From the NCBI RefSeq assembly GCF_001411555.2, contig NC_049912.1, positions 15,794,341-15,858,340 on the forward strand: DNA of 64,000 nucleotides, given 5' to 3'. The position numbers and the translations under genes were made by a program. Positions 21,850-33,096 of this stretch are shown in pieces. The notes under the pieces are model-generated. The model did not search any database, was not told where the DNA came from, and saw only the letters and a list, made by a program, of their open reading frames with translations. Within the stretch, counting starts at the first letter, position 1; the number at the start of each line of letters is the position of its first letter. Origin of the DNA: Juglans regia. Taxonomy: Eukaryota; Streptophyta; Magnoliopsida; Fagales; Juglandaceae.

Positions 21850-22860
21850 TTTTGGTGGCCCTAACACTTGTCAGGGGTGCTACCCAGACAGGGCTCGGCA
21901 CGACCCCCCACTCCTACATGGGCAGGGGCCAACTTGGGCCCCGGCCTCGCCCCTAGTGAGCCAGTGCCCCCATTTGGATGCTGGGTGGCATATTGACTCT
22001 CAAGTCTGTCCGATCACCCAGCCCAATACCACATTTTTTACAAAAAATTCCAACAAAATCACAGAAAACAAGTTCAGATCTTACAAATCTAAATAAAAAC
22101 CAAACAAACTAATAGATAAAAAAATATCTCACAAATCCAACAAAAAAAAAAAAAAAAACAAAATTACTGAGGAAACCAAACAAACGAACAAAACCATGTA
22201 GTAATCAGCGAATTGCACAGATCTTAAGCTCTATGCATAGACCCACGACCACAATCATGGATCTAGAGATTTGTGGGCAAATCTATATGGCCCATGGCCG
22301 CGGCCATGGATCATTATACTCACAAACCCGTCATGACATCACCCACCGCCATAGCTGTCAGCCGTGGGTCTCTAACAAAATAAGACCACGACAACGGAGA
22401 GATATTCAAAAATTAGAACTCGCAACTGCCAACCATGACCCACGATAATGGAGATAAGTTCTCTACCAGCTTAGAAGAGGAGGGAAAAAAGAAAAGAAGA
22501 GGGAGGAGAAGAGAAAGATAAGAGAGGATGGTGGCCACTGGCATTGAGGAGTGAAATCCTTAAAGGAATAGTGAGAAGAGAAGAGGGGAAGCGAGGACGG
22601 TGGCTGGGAATTGGAAAGAAGGGAAATCAGTGGAGAGAGAGAAAAAGTGGTATCTATAGTTAGGGTTTTGTTTTATTTATTTTAATATATATATATATAA
22701 TGGACCAATTAGATGAGGGAAAAGACAAGCAAGATTGGGCCCAGCCTGGGGCCTGTCCCTCGGCCCTTTACAATGTGTGGGGCCCCTGCCTGAAGAAGCA
22801 GCCGAACTGAGGGGGAGGATGTACCGAATGTAGGGCCTTGTCCACCACCCTAGTCCTTGT
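21850..22860. mobile_element. Possible small TIR element with GC-rich ends
   Basis: GC-rich segments face each other at 21850-22010 (CAGGGGTGCTACCCAGACAG, GGGCCCCGGCCTCGCCCC) and 22735-22855 (GGGCCCAGCCTGGGGCC, ending CCACCACCCTAG). The core has a poly-A at 22141-22158, CATGGCCGCGGCCATGG palindromes near 22293 and A/G-rich DNA. The ends are partly inverted, resembling other hAT-like elements here, but no convincing 8-bp duplication is seen. Confidence 0.35.
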
Positions 22861-23291
22861 GGAACCACTCGTCTTTGCAACTTTTTCCTTCAACAAATTT
22901 GCATTGAATTAAAAGAGAGATACAAGAGTAAACGAGCCTTGGACCAATAAATTGGACTTGGGCCGTTGTTCCTTATGGACTTTTCGAATGTGGTTGTGAC
23001 TGCATCAGTGAAAAAAGCACTATAACCACCTATTATGGAGTCGTTGACAAAAATCTCCACGTCCTTTTTCCCTTGATTCTCGGATAGGGAATGTTATAAC
23101 ATAACCACATGGAATCGGGCGATCAAGATTGCTGGCAGCCTTTCGAAGGAATGCACGGTGGAGCTGGTGTCTATGCTTTGCGCTAGTGGGGGCGGAGCAT
23201 AGGGGCATAGATTCGAAGGATCCAGTAGTCAAAAGACACCAACATGTCAAGAAGCGGCATGACTTGGGCGGCGGGTGAGGATCACGCAACG
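22861..23291. other. Intergenic region, nothing recognised
   Basis: Unique-looking sequence without a plausible frame. It contains the target site of the hAT-like element that follows. Confidence 0.45.
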
Positions 23292-23299
23292 GTCGTTTG
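23292..23299. repeat. 8-bp target site duplication GTCGTTTG (left)
   Basis: Exact match to 24140-24147 on the other side of the element. Eight base pairs is the hAT superfamily length. Confidence 0.9.
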
Positions 23300-24139
23300 T
23301 AGGCCTGTGCAAAAACACAATAAGACCGACCCACCCGATAAAACCAATCCGAACAACCCGCATAAAGTCGGGTTAAAATTAGATGCGGGTTGGATGATGT
23401 CCAACCCGCTTTTAATCGGATAAAACCGATGAAACCGCAACGCCCCTCTTCTTTCTATCTATCACAAACCCTAGCCCCTCTCTCTCTCTCTCTCTATGCA
23501 GCAACAAGATGCTATGGACGAAACCCCTCTCTGCAAACTACAGTTTGCCTGATAAGAGATGAGTCTCGAAGCAGTTCAGCCCATCCAAGTCCTGTGTGAA
23601 CTGCAATGACCTCGGCTGCTTCAGCTGCTTCTCCTTCTTAACATACGTCGTCGGTGGTGGTTGTTTCTTGTTCACGTCGATGCTAGCGGCAGTGGTATCG
23701 CTGCGGCCCTTGGCGATGGAATGGAAGGAAGCCCTCACCTTTTGGCCCTTGGCGATGGTTTTTCCTCTCTCTCTGTCTGTTTGTTTCCCAAGAAATTTCC
23801 TTTAGGTTTCTCTTTGATTTTTCTCTTGTCGGTAAAGTAAGAAGAAGATGCTGAAATGCTGCAAACTGCACTTCTCATTTTTTGTTTTTTGGGATGTTGA
23901 TCTGAGATTGGTAATTTGATGTTGTGATCAGATACAGATGATAGAAATATTTTGTACATCAATGCGAAAGTGAAGAACGCAAAATCTTTTTTTGGCCTCT
24001 GTGGTGAATGTCGGGTCATACGGGTTCGACCCGATCTATGTTTGTTCGGGTCGAGTTGGGTTTGTTTGGCGCATTGGATGGGATCAATCGGGTCGGATCG
24101 GGCACAAACCCGATTATTTCAGGTCGGGTTGCAGCCCTA
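23300..24139. mobile_element. Non-autonomous hAT-like element, 840 bp
   Basis: Ends are TAGGCCTGTGCAA and, inverted, TAGGGCTGCAACCCG, bounded by a perfect 8-bp duplication. Subterminal DNA is packed with short CGGGTCGGG/CCCGACCC motifs on both sides (23327-23430 and 24010-24128). The core (about 23440-23880) differs in composition and looks like captured genic sequence. No transposase is encoded, so it would depend on an autonomous hAT elsewhere. Confidence 0.85.
23538..23738 (-). pseudogene. Probable captured host gene fragment inside hAT-like element
   Basis: On the minus strand a 66-codon frame reads SIAKGRSDTTAASIDVNKK, then QPPPTTYVKKEKQLKQPRS and QFTQDLDGLNCFET. Codons are GC-rich at third positions and the peptide is mixed in composition, unlike surrounding repeats. 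The phrase ending DGLNCFET resembles a short conserved motif of small plant proteins of unknown function. I recall it only loosely and give no name. It lies between the CGGGTC-rich ends of the element, which suggests transduplication (Pack-type capture). Confidence 0.4.
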
Positions 24140-24147
24140 GTCGTTTG
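24140..24147. repeat. 8-bp target site duplication GTCGTTTG (right)
   Basis: Exact match to 23292-23299. Confidence 0.9.
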
Positions 24148-24497
24148 GCATCTCCTCCACTAAGGTTTTAAAGATCAAAGGCTGAGGAACACCGTGGTGG
24201 GGCATGTGTGGCAGTTCAAGCACCCAAAAATTCACAGATCAAACATTTATGAACTAGTGGAGAAAGAAAGAAAAAACAAAACAACAGAAAATCGGTGAGG
24301 AGAAACAAACTGGAAAAGCTAATATGTAACGGCTAGGGAGGAGGAGAGGGAAGGAGCTCCTCCCTCCCTTCTTGCGAAGGTTTACAGTGGAGATAGCTAC
24401 TATGTAACATCGTAGGTTTACAGTGAATGTTCCACAGAGAGAGAGAGAGAGAGAGAGTCCATCTAGTATTTTCGACTTTGTATTGAGAGGTTGTAGC
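24148..24497. other. Intergenic, with (GA)n microsatellite at 24436-24457
   Basis: No gene is seen. The GA tract has about eleven units. Confidence 0.5.
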
Positions 24498-24524
24498 TAG
24501 GGCTGAGCAAAAATCAGACAATCC

Positions 24525-24705
24525 GACTCCGAATCCGGCTCCGCTCCGGCTCCGACTTGTCGGAGTCAGAGTCGGAGGTTTTTTCTTCTTGGAAGTCGGA
24601 GTCGGAGTCGGAGTCGAATCCATCGAAGATCCGACTCCGACTCCGATCCTCGGCCTCCGAATCCGCCTCCGACGTCGCCCTCCGACTCCGCCTCCGCCTC
24701 CGATT
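24525..24705. repeat. TCCGAC/GTCGGA hexamer array, left
   Basis: Degenerate tandem hexamers, first as TCCGACTCCG, then inverted as GTCGGAGTCGGAG, then back to CCGACTCCG. Dense inverted hexamers like these are usual at the ends of hAT-type elements, where transposase binds. Confidence 0.8.
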
Positions 24706-25389
24706 TTATACATATTTTATAAAATATGTGTTTTTCTATATATTAATTATTTAAATTTTATACAACTATATCTTATATAGTTAGTTAAACTCAATAATAT
24801 ACTAGTTAAATAATATATTTATACTATAATATATAGACTAAATTGACTAATAATAGTTTAGTATATGACTATATGTAAATATCATACTATTACAAATTTA
24901 CAATATTACTACCATGTAACACTAAATTACTAATGTATAAATATAATAGCATATAATACTAATAACTAATGTATATATAATATACTATAAACACTAAGAT
25001 GAATAATAACATCGACATGTAATATTGTAATACTAATGTATAAACACTAATCTATAAATTTATAATAGCATATAATACTAATGTATAATAACTAAAGTAT
25101 TATTCATATAAATTACTAATAGTCTAATAGTATTAATTACTATATATAAATTAGTAAACCACTTTAAGCCTATATATAAATGACTATATAAATTAATGTA
25201 GTATCAATTTGACAATTACTAATACTATATTAATATATGATACTATTAAGTTATTAACTATAGTGATATACTAGTATTAGACATTAAGTGTACTAATAGT
25301 CTAATACAATCAATGATATAGTCAGTATAATACTAATATACTAATACTATTATATAGTTATACTAAATTAATAATATCACTACTAGTAT

Positions 25390-26310
25390 AACTAATATCA
25401 CTACTAGTATAACTAATATTAATACTAATACTAATATACTAATACTATTATATAGTTATACTAAATTAAAATCATTATAGCAAGTACTAATACTAATATA
25501 GACTATACTTATAACTTGTAGTATCATAATTATACTAAATCACTATAACTTATACTAATATAGTTATACTAAATGACTATAACTATAACTATATATATTA
25601 TATAGTATTAATATCACTATTAATATAATATATAGTATTAATAATAACTAATAGTCTAATACTAATATAACTACTAGTATAACTAATATCACTACTAGTA
25701 TAACTAATATTAATACTAATACTAATATACTAATACTATTATATAGTTATACTAAATTAAAATCATTATAGCAAGTACTAATACTAATATAGACTATAGT
25801 TATAACTTGTAGTATCATAATTATACTAAATCACTATAACTTATACTAATATAGTTATACTAAATGACTATAACTATAACTATATATATTATATAGTATT
25901 AATATCACTATTAGTATAATATATAGTATTAATAATAACCAATAGTCTAATACTAATATAACTATTAGTATAACTAATATCACTACTAGTATAACTAATA
26001 TTAATACTAATACTAATATACTAATACTATTATATAGTTATACTAAATTAAAATCATTATAGCAAATATTAATATATAATTATTCTAATCACTACAACTA
26101 ATTCTAATACTAATATAGACTATAGTTATAACTTGTAGTATCATAATTATACTAAATCACTATAACTTATACTAATATAGTTATATTAAATGACTATAAC
26201 TATAACTATATATATTATATAGTATTAATATCACTATTAGTATAATATATAGTATTAATAATAACTAATAGTCTAATACTAATATAACTATTAGTATAAC
26301 TAATATTCAT
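25390..26310. repeat. AT-rich tandem array, about 291-bp period, three copies
   Basis: The landmark GACTATA(C/G)TTATAACTTG recurs at 25501, 25792 and 26118. Spacing is 291 and 326 bp; the last unit carries about 35 extra bases. Copies are nearly identical, with each unit built of ATAGTTATACTAA and ACTAATATCACTA submotifs. Confidence 0.85.
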
Positions 26311-26569
26311 ATATAATAATATATATCATATATTTTTTTTATGAATCTTCATATATATATATATATATATAATATAAAATAGATTCATATTAATTAGTAT
26401 ATAATGTATATTAGTATATTACTATAGTAACTATTCATTATAAAATTTAAAAAAAAAAAAAAAAAAAACCTATTCATTACAGCAAAAACGGCGCCGTTGG
26501 ATACCTGGGAGGGTATTGAATTTAGGTCTACAGTGCAACCTACGGGTTCCAAGTTTCCAACTTCGAACT

Positions 26570-26836
26570 CGCACCCTCTCTCTCTCGCAGCGCCGCAGCC
26601 CTCTCGGCTCTCTCGCCAGTCGCCCTCTCTCTCGCGCAGCGCCGCAGCCGGCGCAGCTCTCTCGCACAACTCCTCCCTCTCGCAAAACTCCTCCCTCTCG
26701 CGAAGCCCGTCCCTCGCGCAGCCCTCTCGCAGAACCCCTCTCTCGCGCAACCCCTCTCTCGCACAGGCACAACCCCTCTCTCGCGCAGCGTCTCCCTCGC
26801 ACGGCCGGCACCACTCTCGTAGAGCCCCTCTCTCGC
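26570..26836. repeat. CTCTCGCGCAGC-type low-complexity block
   Basis: Imperfect short repeats of CCCTCTCTCGCGCAGC. They create long open frames on both strands with Arg/Glu- or Ser/Pro-rich products, which I regard as artefacts of composition. Confidence 0.75.
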
Positions 26837-26837
26837 C

Positions 26838-26960
26838 GATTCCGCTCCGACTCCGCTCCGACAAGTCGGAGTCAGAGTCGGAGCGGATTATGTAACTCGC
26901 GGAGTCGGAGTCGGAGGTCGGATTCGACCTCCGACAAAGTCGGAGTCGGAGTCGGAGGAT
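26838..26960. repeat. TCCGAC/GTCGGA hexamer array, right
   Basis: Counterpart of 24525-24705, in the inverted sense. Confidence 0.78.
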
Positions 26961-26967
26961 GGGCCCT

Positions 26968-27540
26968 CCGACTCTGAACCAATTGGTGAATGAGAAGCTA
27001 CTTGTTTGGGTATAGGTTTGAATCTGTCAAGGTTTGCCCCGTGCTTATCCAATGTCGAGCTCTTTCTATCCTTATTTCAGAAATATGGAGTTGCATATAC
27101 GAAAGTGTAGTCTTCACATTGGAACGTTAAAGATCCATCTGGCAAGGTATGATCACACGTAGAAAGCTAATTTCTTATTTCAACAATTGCAAGAAATATC
27201 AAAGGTAAAGCCTAGCAATGAACAATCTTCAAGGCACTACAATGGTTTGATTTGAGGGACAACAGACTTGGAAGGAATTTAGGGAAATTATATTGGTTTG
27301 ATTTTATACCATAGCATATAATCTTACTAATATTTGCTTCAAAATCAGTTGGTGAGAGGATTCATTGGGGTGTCATTTGGACCAGTGGGCTTCAAATCTC
27401 AGGGTTTCAAATTCATTGATTTTAATTTCCTCATTAGGAACTAATTTACAAATTAAGGATTTAAAATTTTAAATCAATTGATTAGATGCTTCAACAAAAT
27501 ATAAGTTTGGACCTAGAATTCAAATCAATTAAGCTTGATT
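26968..27540. other. Intergenic region, nothing recognised
   Basis: No plausible frame or element end. It ends at the 5' LTR of the following retrotransposon. Confidence 0.45.
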
Positions 27541-27545
27541 ATGTA

Positions 27546-28215
27546 TGTTAAGGGGTATAATCCCCTTGGCCCATATGGCATCCCAGGCCCAGCCCAAAGG
27601 GCCATAATCATGAAGTAAAAAATAGACAATGAGAAGACAAGAAAAAGCAAGTGTCAAAGAGAAATGAGGAAGGCGACAGAAAAGAGAGAAAAATGAGAAA
27701 GAATGGAACGCAAGTAAGATACACAAAGGGATAAGTGGGATAAAGCTGACTTCCTCATCTATCACTTACATAGCTACAATAAAAGGGAATTTGAGATCTG
27801 AAGAAAGGGGACTTCCAGATGGTCAGACAGCTGAGCAACAATTACGAGAACACTGAGATCATCTTCAATCTCACGACGAGAGCTCGAGAGATAGGATCTT
27901 CTCTAGAAAAGAGGTCTTCGACCTCCATTATACCATAAAGAAATGAGAGAACATGAGAGACTGTAATATACTCATATTATAGTGGATTTGCCCTCCAACG
28001 ACCAGTGGACATAGGCCTTGTGCCAAATCAAGTAAATCTATGTGTCACTATTTCTGTTTACATTTCTTGTATTTATTTTGTATTCATTTCTATGGATGTC
28101 CATACGGGCACTGTACCACCGCTTTGGATTACCTCATCTAGTCTTGGACTACCTCAATGGGCCAAGAATGACTCTTTCTCTTGTTCCAACCTGTTATTCG
28201 ATTTTGGCATTAACA
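27546..28215 (+). repeat. LARD-like element 5' LTR
   Basis: Starts TGTTAAGGGGTATAATCCCC and ends GGCATTAACA. It aligns over its length with 31327-31934 plus 42545-42612. Confidence 0.87.
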
Positions 28216-29500
28216 TTTTGTGCCATCCATTGGTTCAATTTATTTTCTACACCAAAAGTGCGAGACAAATAATTTTCTAGCTTGAGAAATCGTCTTCGAA
28301 TGAGGAGAATATTTTCCATTGGATAAGTATTCTCAGTTCATCTATTATTTTATTTTATTTTGTTAGTAACATTGTTACAAAAAATTGGGCGAGTGAATCT
28401 TTCCCCGCCCATGCGGTTAAGAGTACTATCCACTTAAGTACACAATGGATAAAATACTTCAACCGCCAGCTTTCCACACCTGGGAAGAAAGTTTCTTGGC
28501 ATGCAAAAGTGTACTGTGCATTTAAGTGCACAATAATATGGCATGCACAGTACACATGCACTGTGCATAGAGCCCATGACCATGACATTTCCCATTCATG
28601 CAGGTTCACCATGACACAACTCCTCAGCAATGGAGTGCTTAAACACGAGGTTATCCCGACCAAAAGTTGCCTGACCAGGAGTTCTTCAACTAGAAGTGCC
28701 CCGTCCACAAGCTGCTCGACCACAGATTGCCCAGCCTCCGTGGGGCAACCGGCCATAGGTGCTCGACCAAAGGGTGGAACATGTTCAGGGTGCATTGTAC
28801 ACAAGCATCCTCCATAGTTCACAACAAATATGCACCAAGCAACCCACTTACAGTAGACAAAAGGTTCGCATTGGGTGGGGCTTCCTCTCACCCACAAAAG
28901 CAACTCACTAGTACTTCGCCAGGGTTAGTTGCACACTACGATGTCGTCAGATTTGACCAACAGTAGTGAATTTCTCCCTGCAATAAAGTTCAAAATAAAT
29001 CAAAAATAAAAAAGCGATGGACAATTTCTTTCAAGCAAAATTCGGAAACAACAACTAAATCCCTCTAGTTTGTCTTTATCAAAACTCACTATTTGAATTT
29101 CATTTTTACTAAAAAATTTAATTTTTGGAGTTTCTCTTCACAAAACTCCTCAAGGTTCCGCGAGAGTCCCAAGTGGCTACATGCCTAGGGAGCATACTTC
29201 ACTGAAAATCGCCTGCATGGCGTAGGACACCGGCTAGACAGCCCCACCCTGACACTACTTGGACATCTTAATATGTCTTAGAATAGATTGCTCAATATCG
29301 TGGGCACCTAGGACTTCATCAATGGCAAAGCATGGCTACTCGAAGGCACACCTCAACCCTTTGCCGCGCTCTAGCAAAACGATTCAGGTTTGTAAATTTC
29401 ACACTTGAGATTTGGATTATCTACGCTAACAGGTTTGGCTTTTTAGAGTGATCAAACATCCAGTTCAAAAAAAAACTAAGTCGCTGGACCCATCACGAAC
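28216..29500 (+). other. LARD-like internal region, first part, non-coding
   Basis: Follows the 5' LTR; no clear primer-binding site is recognised. It contains the 16-bp repeat at 28654-28735 and palindromic TGCA-rich DNA near 28510-28570. The longest frame (28903-28355, minus) has no family resemblance. Confidence 0.5.
28654..28735. repeat. 16-bp minisatellite, about five copies
   Basis: Units run CGACCAAAAGTTGCCT, GACCAGGAGTTCTTCA, ACTAGAAGTGCCCCGT, CCACAAGCTGCTCGAC, CACAGATTGCCCAG. Same length, moderate divergence. Confidence 0.65.
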
Positions 29501-29513
29501 AACGCTCAAATAA

Positions 29514-29910
29514 AAGCCTAGTCACTAGACTCGCCACGAACCAACTGGTGATGATAGTCCCTTGGCTGACTGACCCTCGCGCATATAAAAGCTGAGTCGC
29601 TCAACTCACCACGAGCCAATGATAGTCTCTTGACAGTCGGACCTAGTGCACATAAAAGCATAGTCACTCGACTCACCGCAAACCAACAAGGCGGTGACAG
29701 TCCATTGTCTGCCCGACCCTCATGCACATAAAAGCTTAGTCACTGGACTCTCCTAGAACCAACGGGAGGCGACAGTCCCTTGACTGCCCCGAGCCTCGAG
29801 CACATAAAAGCCAAGTCTCTAGACATGCCACAAACTATGGATAGTGACAGTCCCTTGACTGCCCGACCCTCACGCACATAAAATTTGAGTCATTGGATTC
29901 ACACCTGAAT
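29514..29910. repeat. Minisatellite A, about 73-bp unit, six copies
   Basis: Units begin at about 29514, 29587, 29655, 29730, 29806 and 29880 with AAAGC..AGTC(A/G)CT..ACTC and contain TGACAGTCCCTTGACTGCCC. Spacing is 68 to 76 bp. Confidence 0.82.
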
Positions 29911-30289
29911 AGTAACACTAGCCCAATGTCTTCTCCAGCAAACATTGAGTGTTTATACTTGAGTAGCAACCACTGCCAGTGAGTTACATCTGGGAATGAG
30001 CCTTCGAGCTCCACAAGCTCCTCGTGCGGGTTACTTTCGAGAACAAGTAGACGTACTCAGCAATAGCCTAAGATGGACCCAGGGCGAGCTCCCTAACCAC
30101 TTAGTGCTGGTTAGTATAAACAAACTCTAGCATCAATACCAAAATGGAAACACCAACAACAATTCACATAAAAGGGCGAAAATCCAGTAACATCATCAAA
30201 AACAAAAACGATCAAAAGAATATACACTCTTTGCTAACGATAAACAGTCTCATGCAACCTATCAGGCAAACATTTATACCAACAAACTC

Positions 30290-30925
30290 AAACACCGAGT
30301 CTTTTGACTAGCAGCAAAAAATGGTGATGACAATCCCTTGACTACTTCAATCCTCGCCCATGGGTTCAGCAAAACCGAGTCTCACGATTGGTGGTAAACA
30401 ACGATGATGACGGTCCCTTAACTACATTGACCTTCACCCACAGGTCCAGTAAAGTTAAGTCCCTTGACTCTCTGCGAACTATGGAAGGTGACAGTCCCTA
30501 ACCTGAGTCCCTTGACCCACCGCGAACTATGGGCAGTGACAGTCCCGAAGCCGAGTCCCTTGACTCTCTGCGAACTATGGGCAATGAAAGTCCCTTAACT
30601 ACCTAACCCTCACGTACAAAGACAAGTCCCTTGACTCGCCGCTAACTATGTGCAGTGACAATCCCTTGACTACCTGACCCTAACCTATAAGGTTGTCCTA
30701 AGACTCACCTCAAACTCTGGGCAGTGATAGTCTTTTGGCTGCTCAACCCTCACGTACAAAGCTTGGTCCTTAGACTCGTCGTTAACTATGGGTAGTGACA
30801 GTGCCTTGATTGCTCAACCCTTGCATACAAAGCCGGGTCCCTCAACTTGTTGCAAACTATGGATGGTGACAGTCCCTTGATTGTCTGATCCTCACATTCA
30901 AATCCAAGTCCATACAACCAAACTT
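30290..30925. repeat. Minisatellite B, about 60-80-bp units
   Basis: At least nine divergent units with GAGTCCCTTGACTC, GCGAACTATGGGCAGTGACA and CTACCTGACCCTCACGTACA. They are related to cluster A through the GTGACAGTCCCTTGACT motif. Confidence 0.8.
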
Positions 30926-31170
30926 CAGGCCGAACTCTACGCTTGCAACTAACGCAATCGAGCACATCTTCCGCCTAGCTTTCCAAGTCGAGTTCTGCCT
31001 CATACCTAGCACGCTCGAGTATGTCTTCCGCCTAGTTCTCCTAATCGAGCTCCACACTCGCACCTAGTGTGGTTGAGTATGTCTCCCACCCAAGCTGAGC
31101 TCCATGCTCGGACCTAATGCAGTCAAGTATATCTTCCGCCTGACTCTCCAAGCCAAGATTCCTACTCGAA
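30925..31170. repeat. Minisatellite C, about 60-bp units, four copies
   Basis: Units share GAGCTCCACACTCGCACCTA, (A/T)GCG(G/A)TCGAGTAT and GTCTTCCGCCTAG. Distinct from clusters A and B. Confidence 0.7.
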
Positions 31171-31326
31171 AAGCTTCATCACTTAACACAAGCAAACAGA
31201 AAATTAGGGACCTACTCCTAAAATTTATTTTTCTACAATTTTCTACAAACTATCTCTATCGCTGTTGACTTGATGATTCTGAAGGCATTCTTATTGAGCA
31301 AGTCTGCCTTAAGAATCGCAGGCATC

Positions 31327-31934
31327 TGTTAAGGGGTAAAATTCCTTTGGCCCATATAGCATCCCAAGCCCAGCCCAAAAGGCCATCATCATGAAGCAAA
31401 AAAAAAAAAAAAAGAAGATAAGGAAGAAAGAGAAAGCAAGTGTTGGAGAGAAAGGTGGAAGGTGATAGAAAAGAGAGAAAAATGAGAAAGGGAGAAAGCA
31501 AGTCTGACATGCATGGGAGGAGTGGGATAAAGTTTACTTCCTCACCTTCCACTAATAGAGCCACAATAAAAGGGATTTGAGATCTGATGAAAGGGGACTT
31601 CTAGACGGCCAAACGACTGAGCAACAATTATGAGAATATATAGATCATCTTTAATCTCACAATGAGAGCTCAAGAGAGATTATCTTCTCTAGAAAAGAGG
31701 CCTCCAGCCTCTATTGTACAAAGAAAAATGAGAGACAATGAAAAACTGTAAAATACTCATATTATAATGAATTTTCCCTCTTAACGACCCGTAGACGTAG
31801 GCCCAACGTCAAATCACATAAATTTGTTTATCTTCATCTTTATTTACATTTTCTGTATTTATTTTCTATTCACTACTATAGATCTACATACGGGCACCGT
31901 ACTACTACTTTGGACTGCCTCTTCTAGTCTTGGA
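31327..31934 (+). repeat. LARD-like 3' LTR, left part
   Basis: Matches 27546 to about 28150. Interrupted at GTCTTGGA by the hAT-like element; the LTR resumes at 42545. Confidence 0.85.
31927..31934. repeat. 8-bp target site duplication GTCTTGGA (left)
   Basis: Exact match to 42537-42544. The uninterrupted 5' LTR has a single GTCTTGGA at the equivalent point (about 28141-28148), so the empty site is visible in the same element. Confidence 0.93.
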
Positions 31935-33091
31935 TAGGGGCATAAAAAAAATTAGAAAACCAGTACAACCGATCTGGTGCAGTGTGGTCCGGTGTAGTAT
32001 CGGTTCTTAAGAACGGGAACCGGTCCTAAACAGGTACGATATCGATTTTTTGGTACAAACCATGCTACAATCGACCCATTCCAAAAGAATTGAACCATTA
32101 TGTACCAAGAAAGAAAAAGAAACCGTATACCCTACACCTAAAAAAACTCATCCCTCGCAAGCATAACTTAGTAAAATCAAAGGCCACGTCAAACCTATAA
32201 GAGACTTCAGAACTGTCTTAAATAAGGCAAGCCAAGTCGGTCAATTATAAGAATACCTTTAAGCTAAAAAGGAAGATGTTCAACGGAAAACTAACCATTA
32301 TTGCAGCCAATTCCTCTAAAATGAGCCAAACATTCCACTACAACATTAGCTTCCCTAAAGACATGTTAAAACCCTGCACCAGATACTTTATTTCCTCCCA
32401 AAAATCCTCTAAATACCATAAACTACACCTACCCTCCCTCAACCAAGTAAGCACTAGCATGGAGTCCATCCCAACAATTACATTATAACAACCCAGCTCC
32501 TTGCATTTTCGAAGCCCAAGCAGTAAAGCCATCATCTCTACTTTGTTATTAGAATCAATTCCAATATTAGCAGCAAAAGCGAATTGCAACAAACTTTTAT
32601 CATTCACAATACGCCACCTGCACCCGAGTCCCTTGGATTCCCTTTGCTACTACCATCAATATTTAATTTAGACCATCTCGAACTCCATTTTTGCCATGAG
32701 AATGCAATAACCTTTTTCTATTTGTGCTACATTACTGGTACCTACAGCATGTTCAAGATTGCCACATCTCTTCTAAGTAATTTAGAAACAGCCTTAAGCT
32801 TAATACTCACCTAGCTTATCCAATACTTAACCGACCTCCACAAAGTAGCAACAGACTCCCTCTTCCCTTTCATGCGCGCTGAACATCTCCAACACCACAG
32901 GCTCCAAGTAATAATAATTGGTATTAAACCAATTAAATTACATACCTACGAAGAAATTTTGGTACGTCTGAACCATGCCTTAACAACCTCCCTCCATGAT
33001 CTTTGAGCAACATAAGGTATCCCCAAAACATTAGAGGCCAACCTCCATATAGCCGCAGCAACTCTTCCCCTATAAAGCACATGGTTTAAGT

Positions 33092-33096
33092 CTTCG
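33092..33096. repeat. 5-bp target site duplication CTTCG (left)
   Basis: Repeated exactly at 37774-37778. Joining LINE3 across the two copies restores zf-RVT codon order in the flanking sequence. Confidence 0.88.

Larger units (their letters stand above)
24498..26967. mobile_element. hAT-like element with TCCGAC-rich ends and AT-rich tandem core
   Basis: The left end is TAGGGCTGAGCAAAAATC. The right end is probably at GGATGGGCCCT. Subterminal hexamer arrays of TCCGAC/GGAGTC fill 24525-24705 and 26838-26960 in opposite senses. Between them lie a 0.65-kb AT-rich segment, a 291-bp tandem array (25390-26310), a poly-A run (26449-26468), and a CTCTCG-rich block. No transposase frame is seen and no matching 8-bp flank could be found, so the exact right border is uncertain. 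Confidence 0.6.

Noticed and set aside
26394..26977. Long overlapping open frames (114-156 codons) on both strands
   Set aside because: They come from CTCTCG and TCCGAC repeats. The predicted products are simple Arg/Glu or Ser/Pro strings.
28355..28903. 182-codon minus-strand frame
   Set aside because: No family resemblance. It overlaps a 16-bp minisatellite and lies in the non-coding interior of a retrotransposon.
29514..31170. Possible CRISPR-like array of regularly spaced repeats
   Set aside because: Units are contiguous and diverged throughout, with no conserved repeat alternating with unique spacers, and the genome is a plant.
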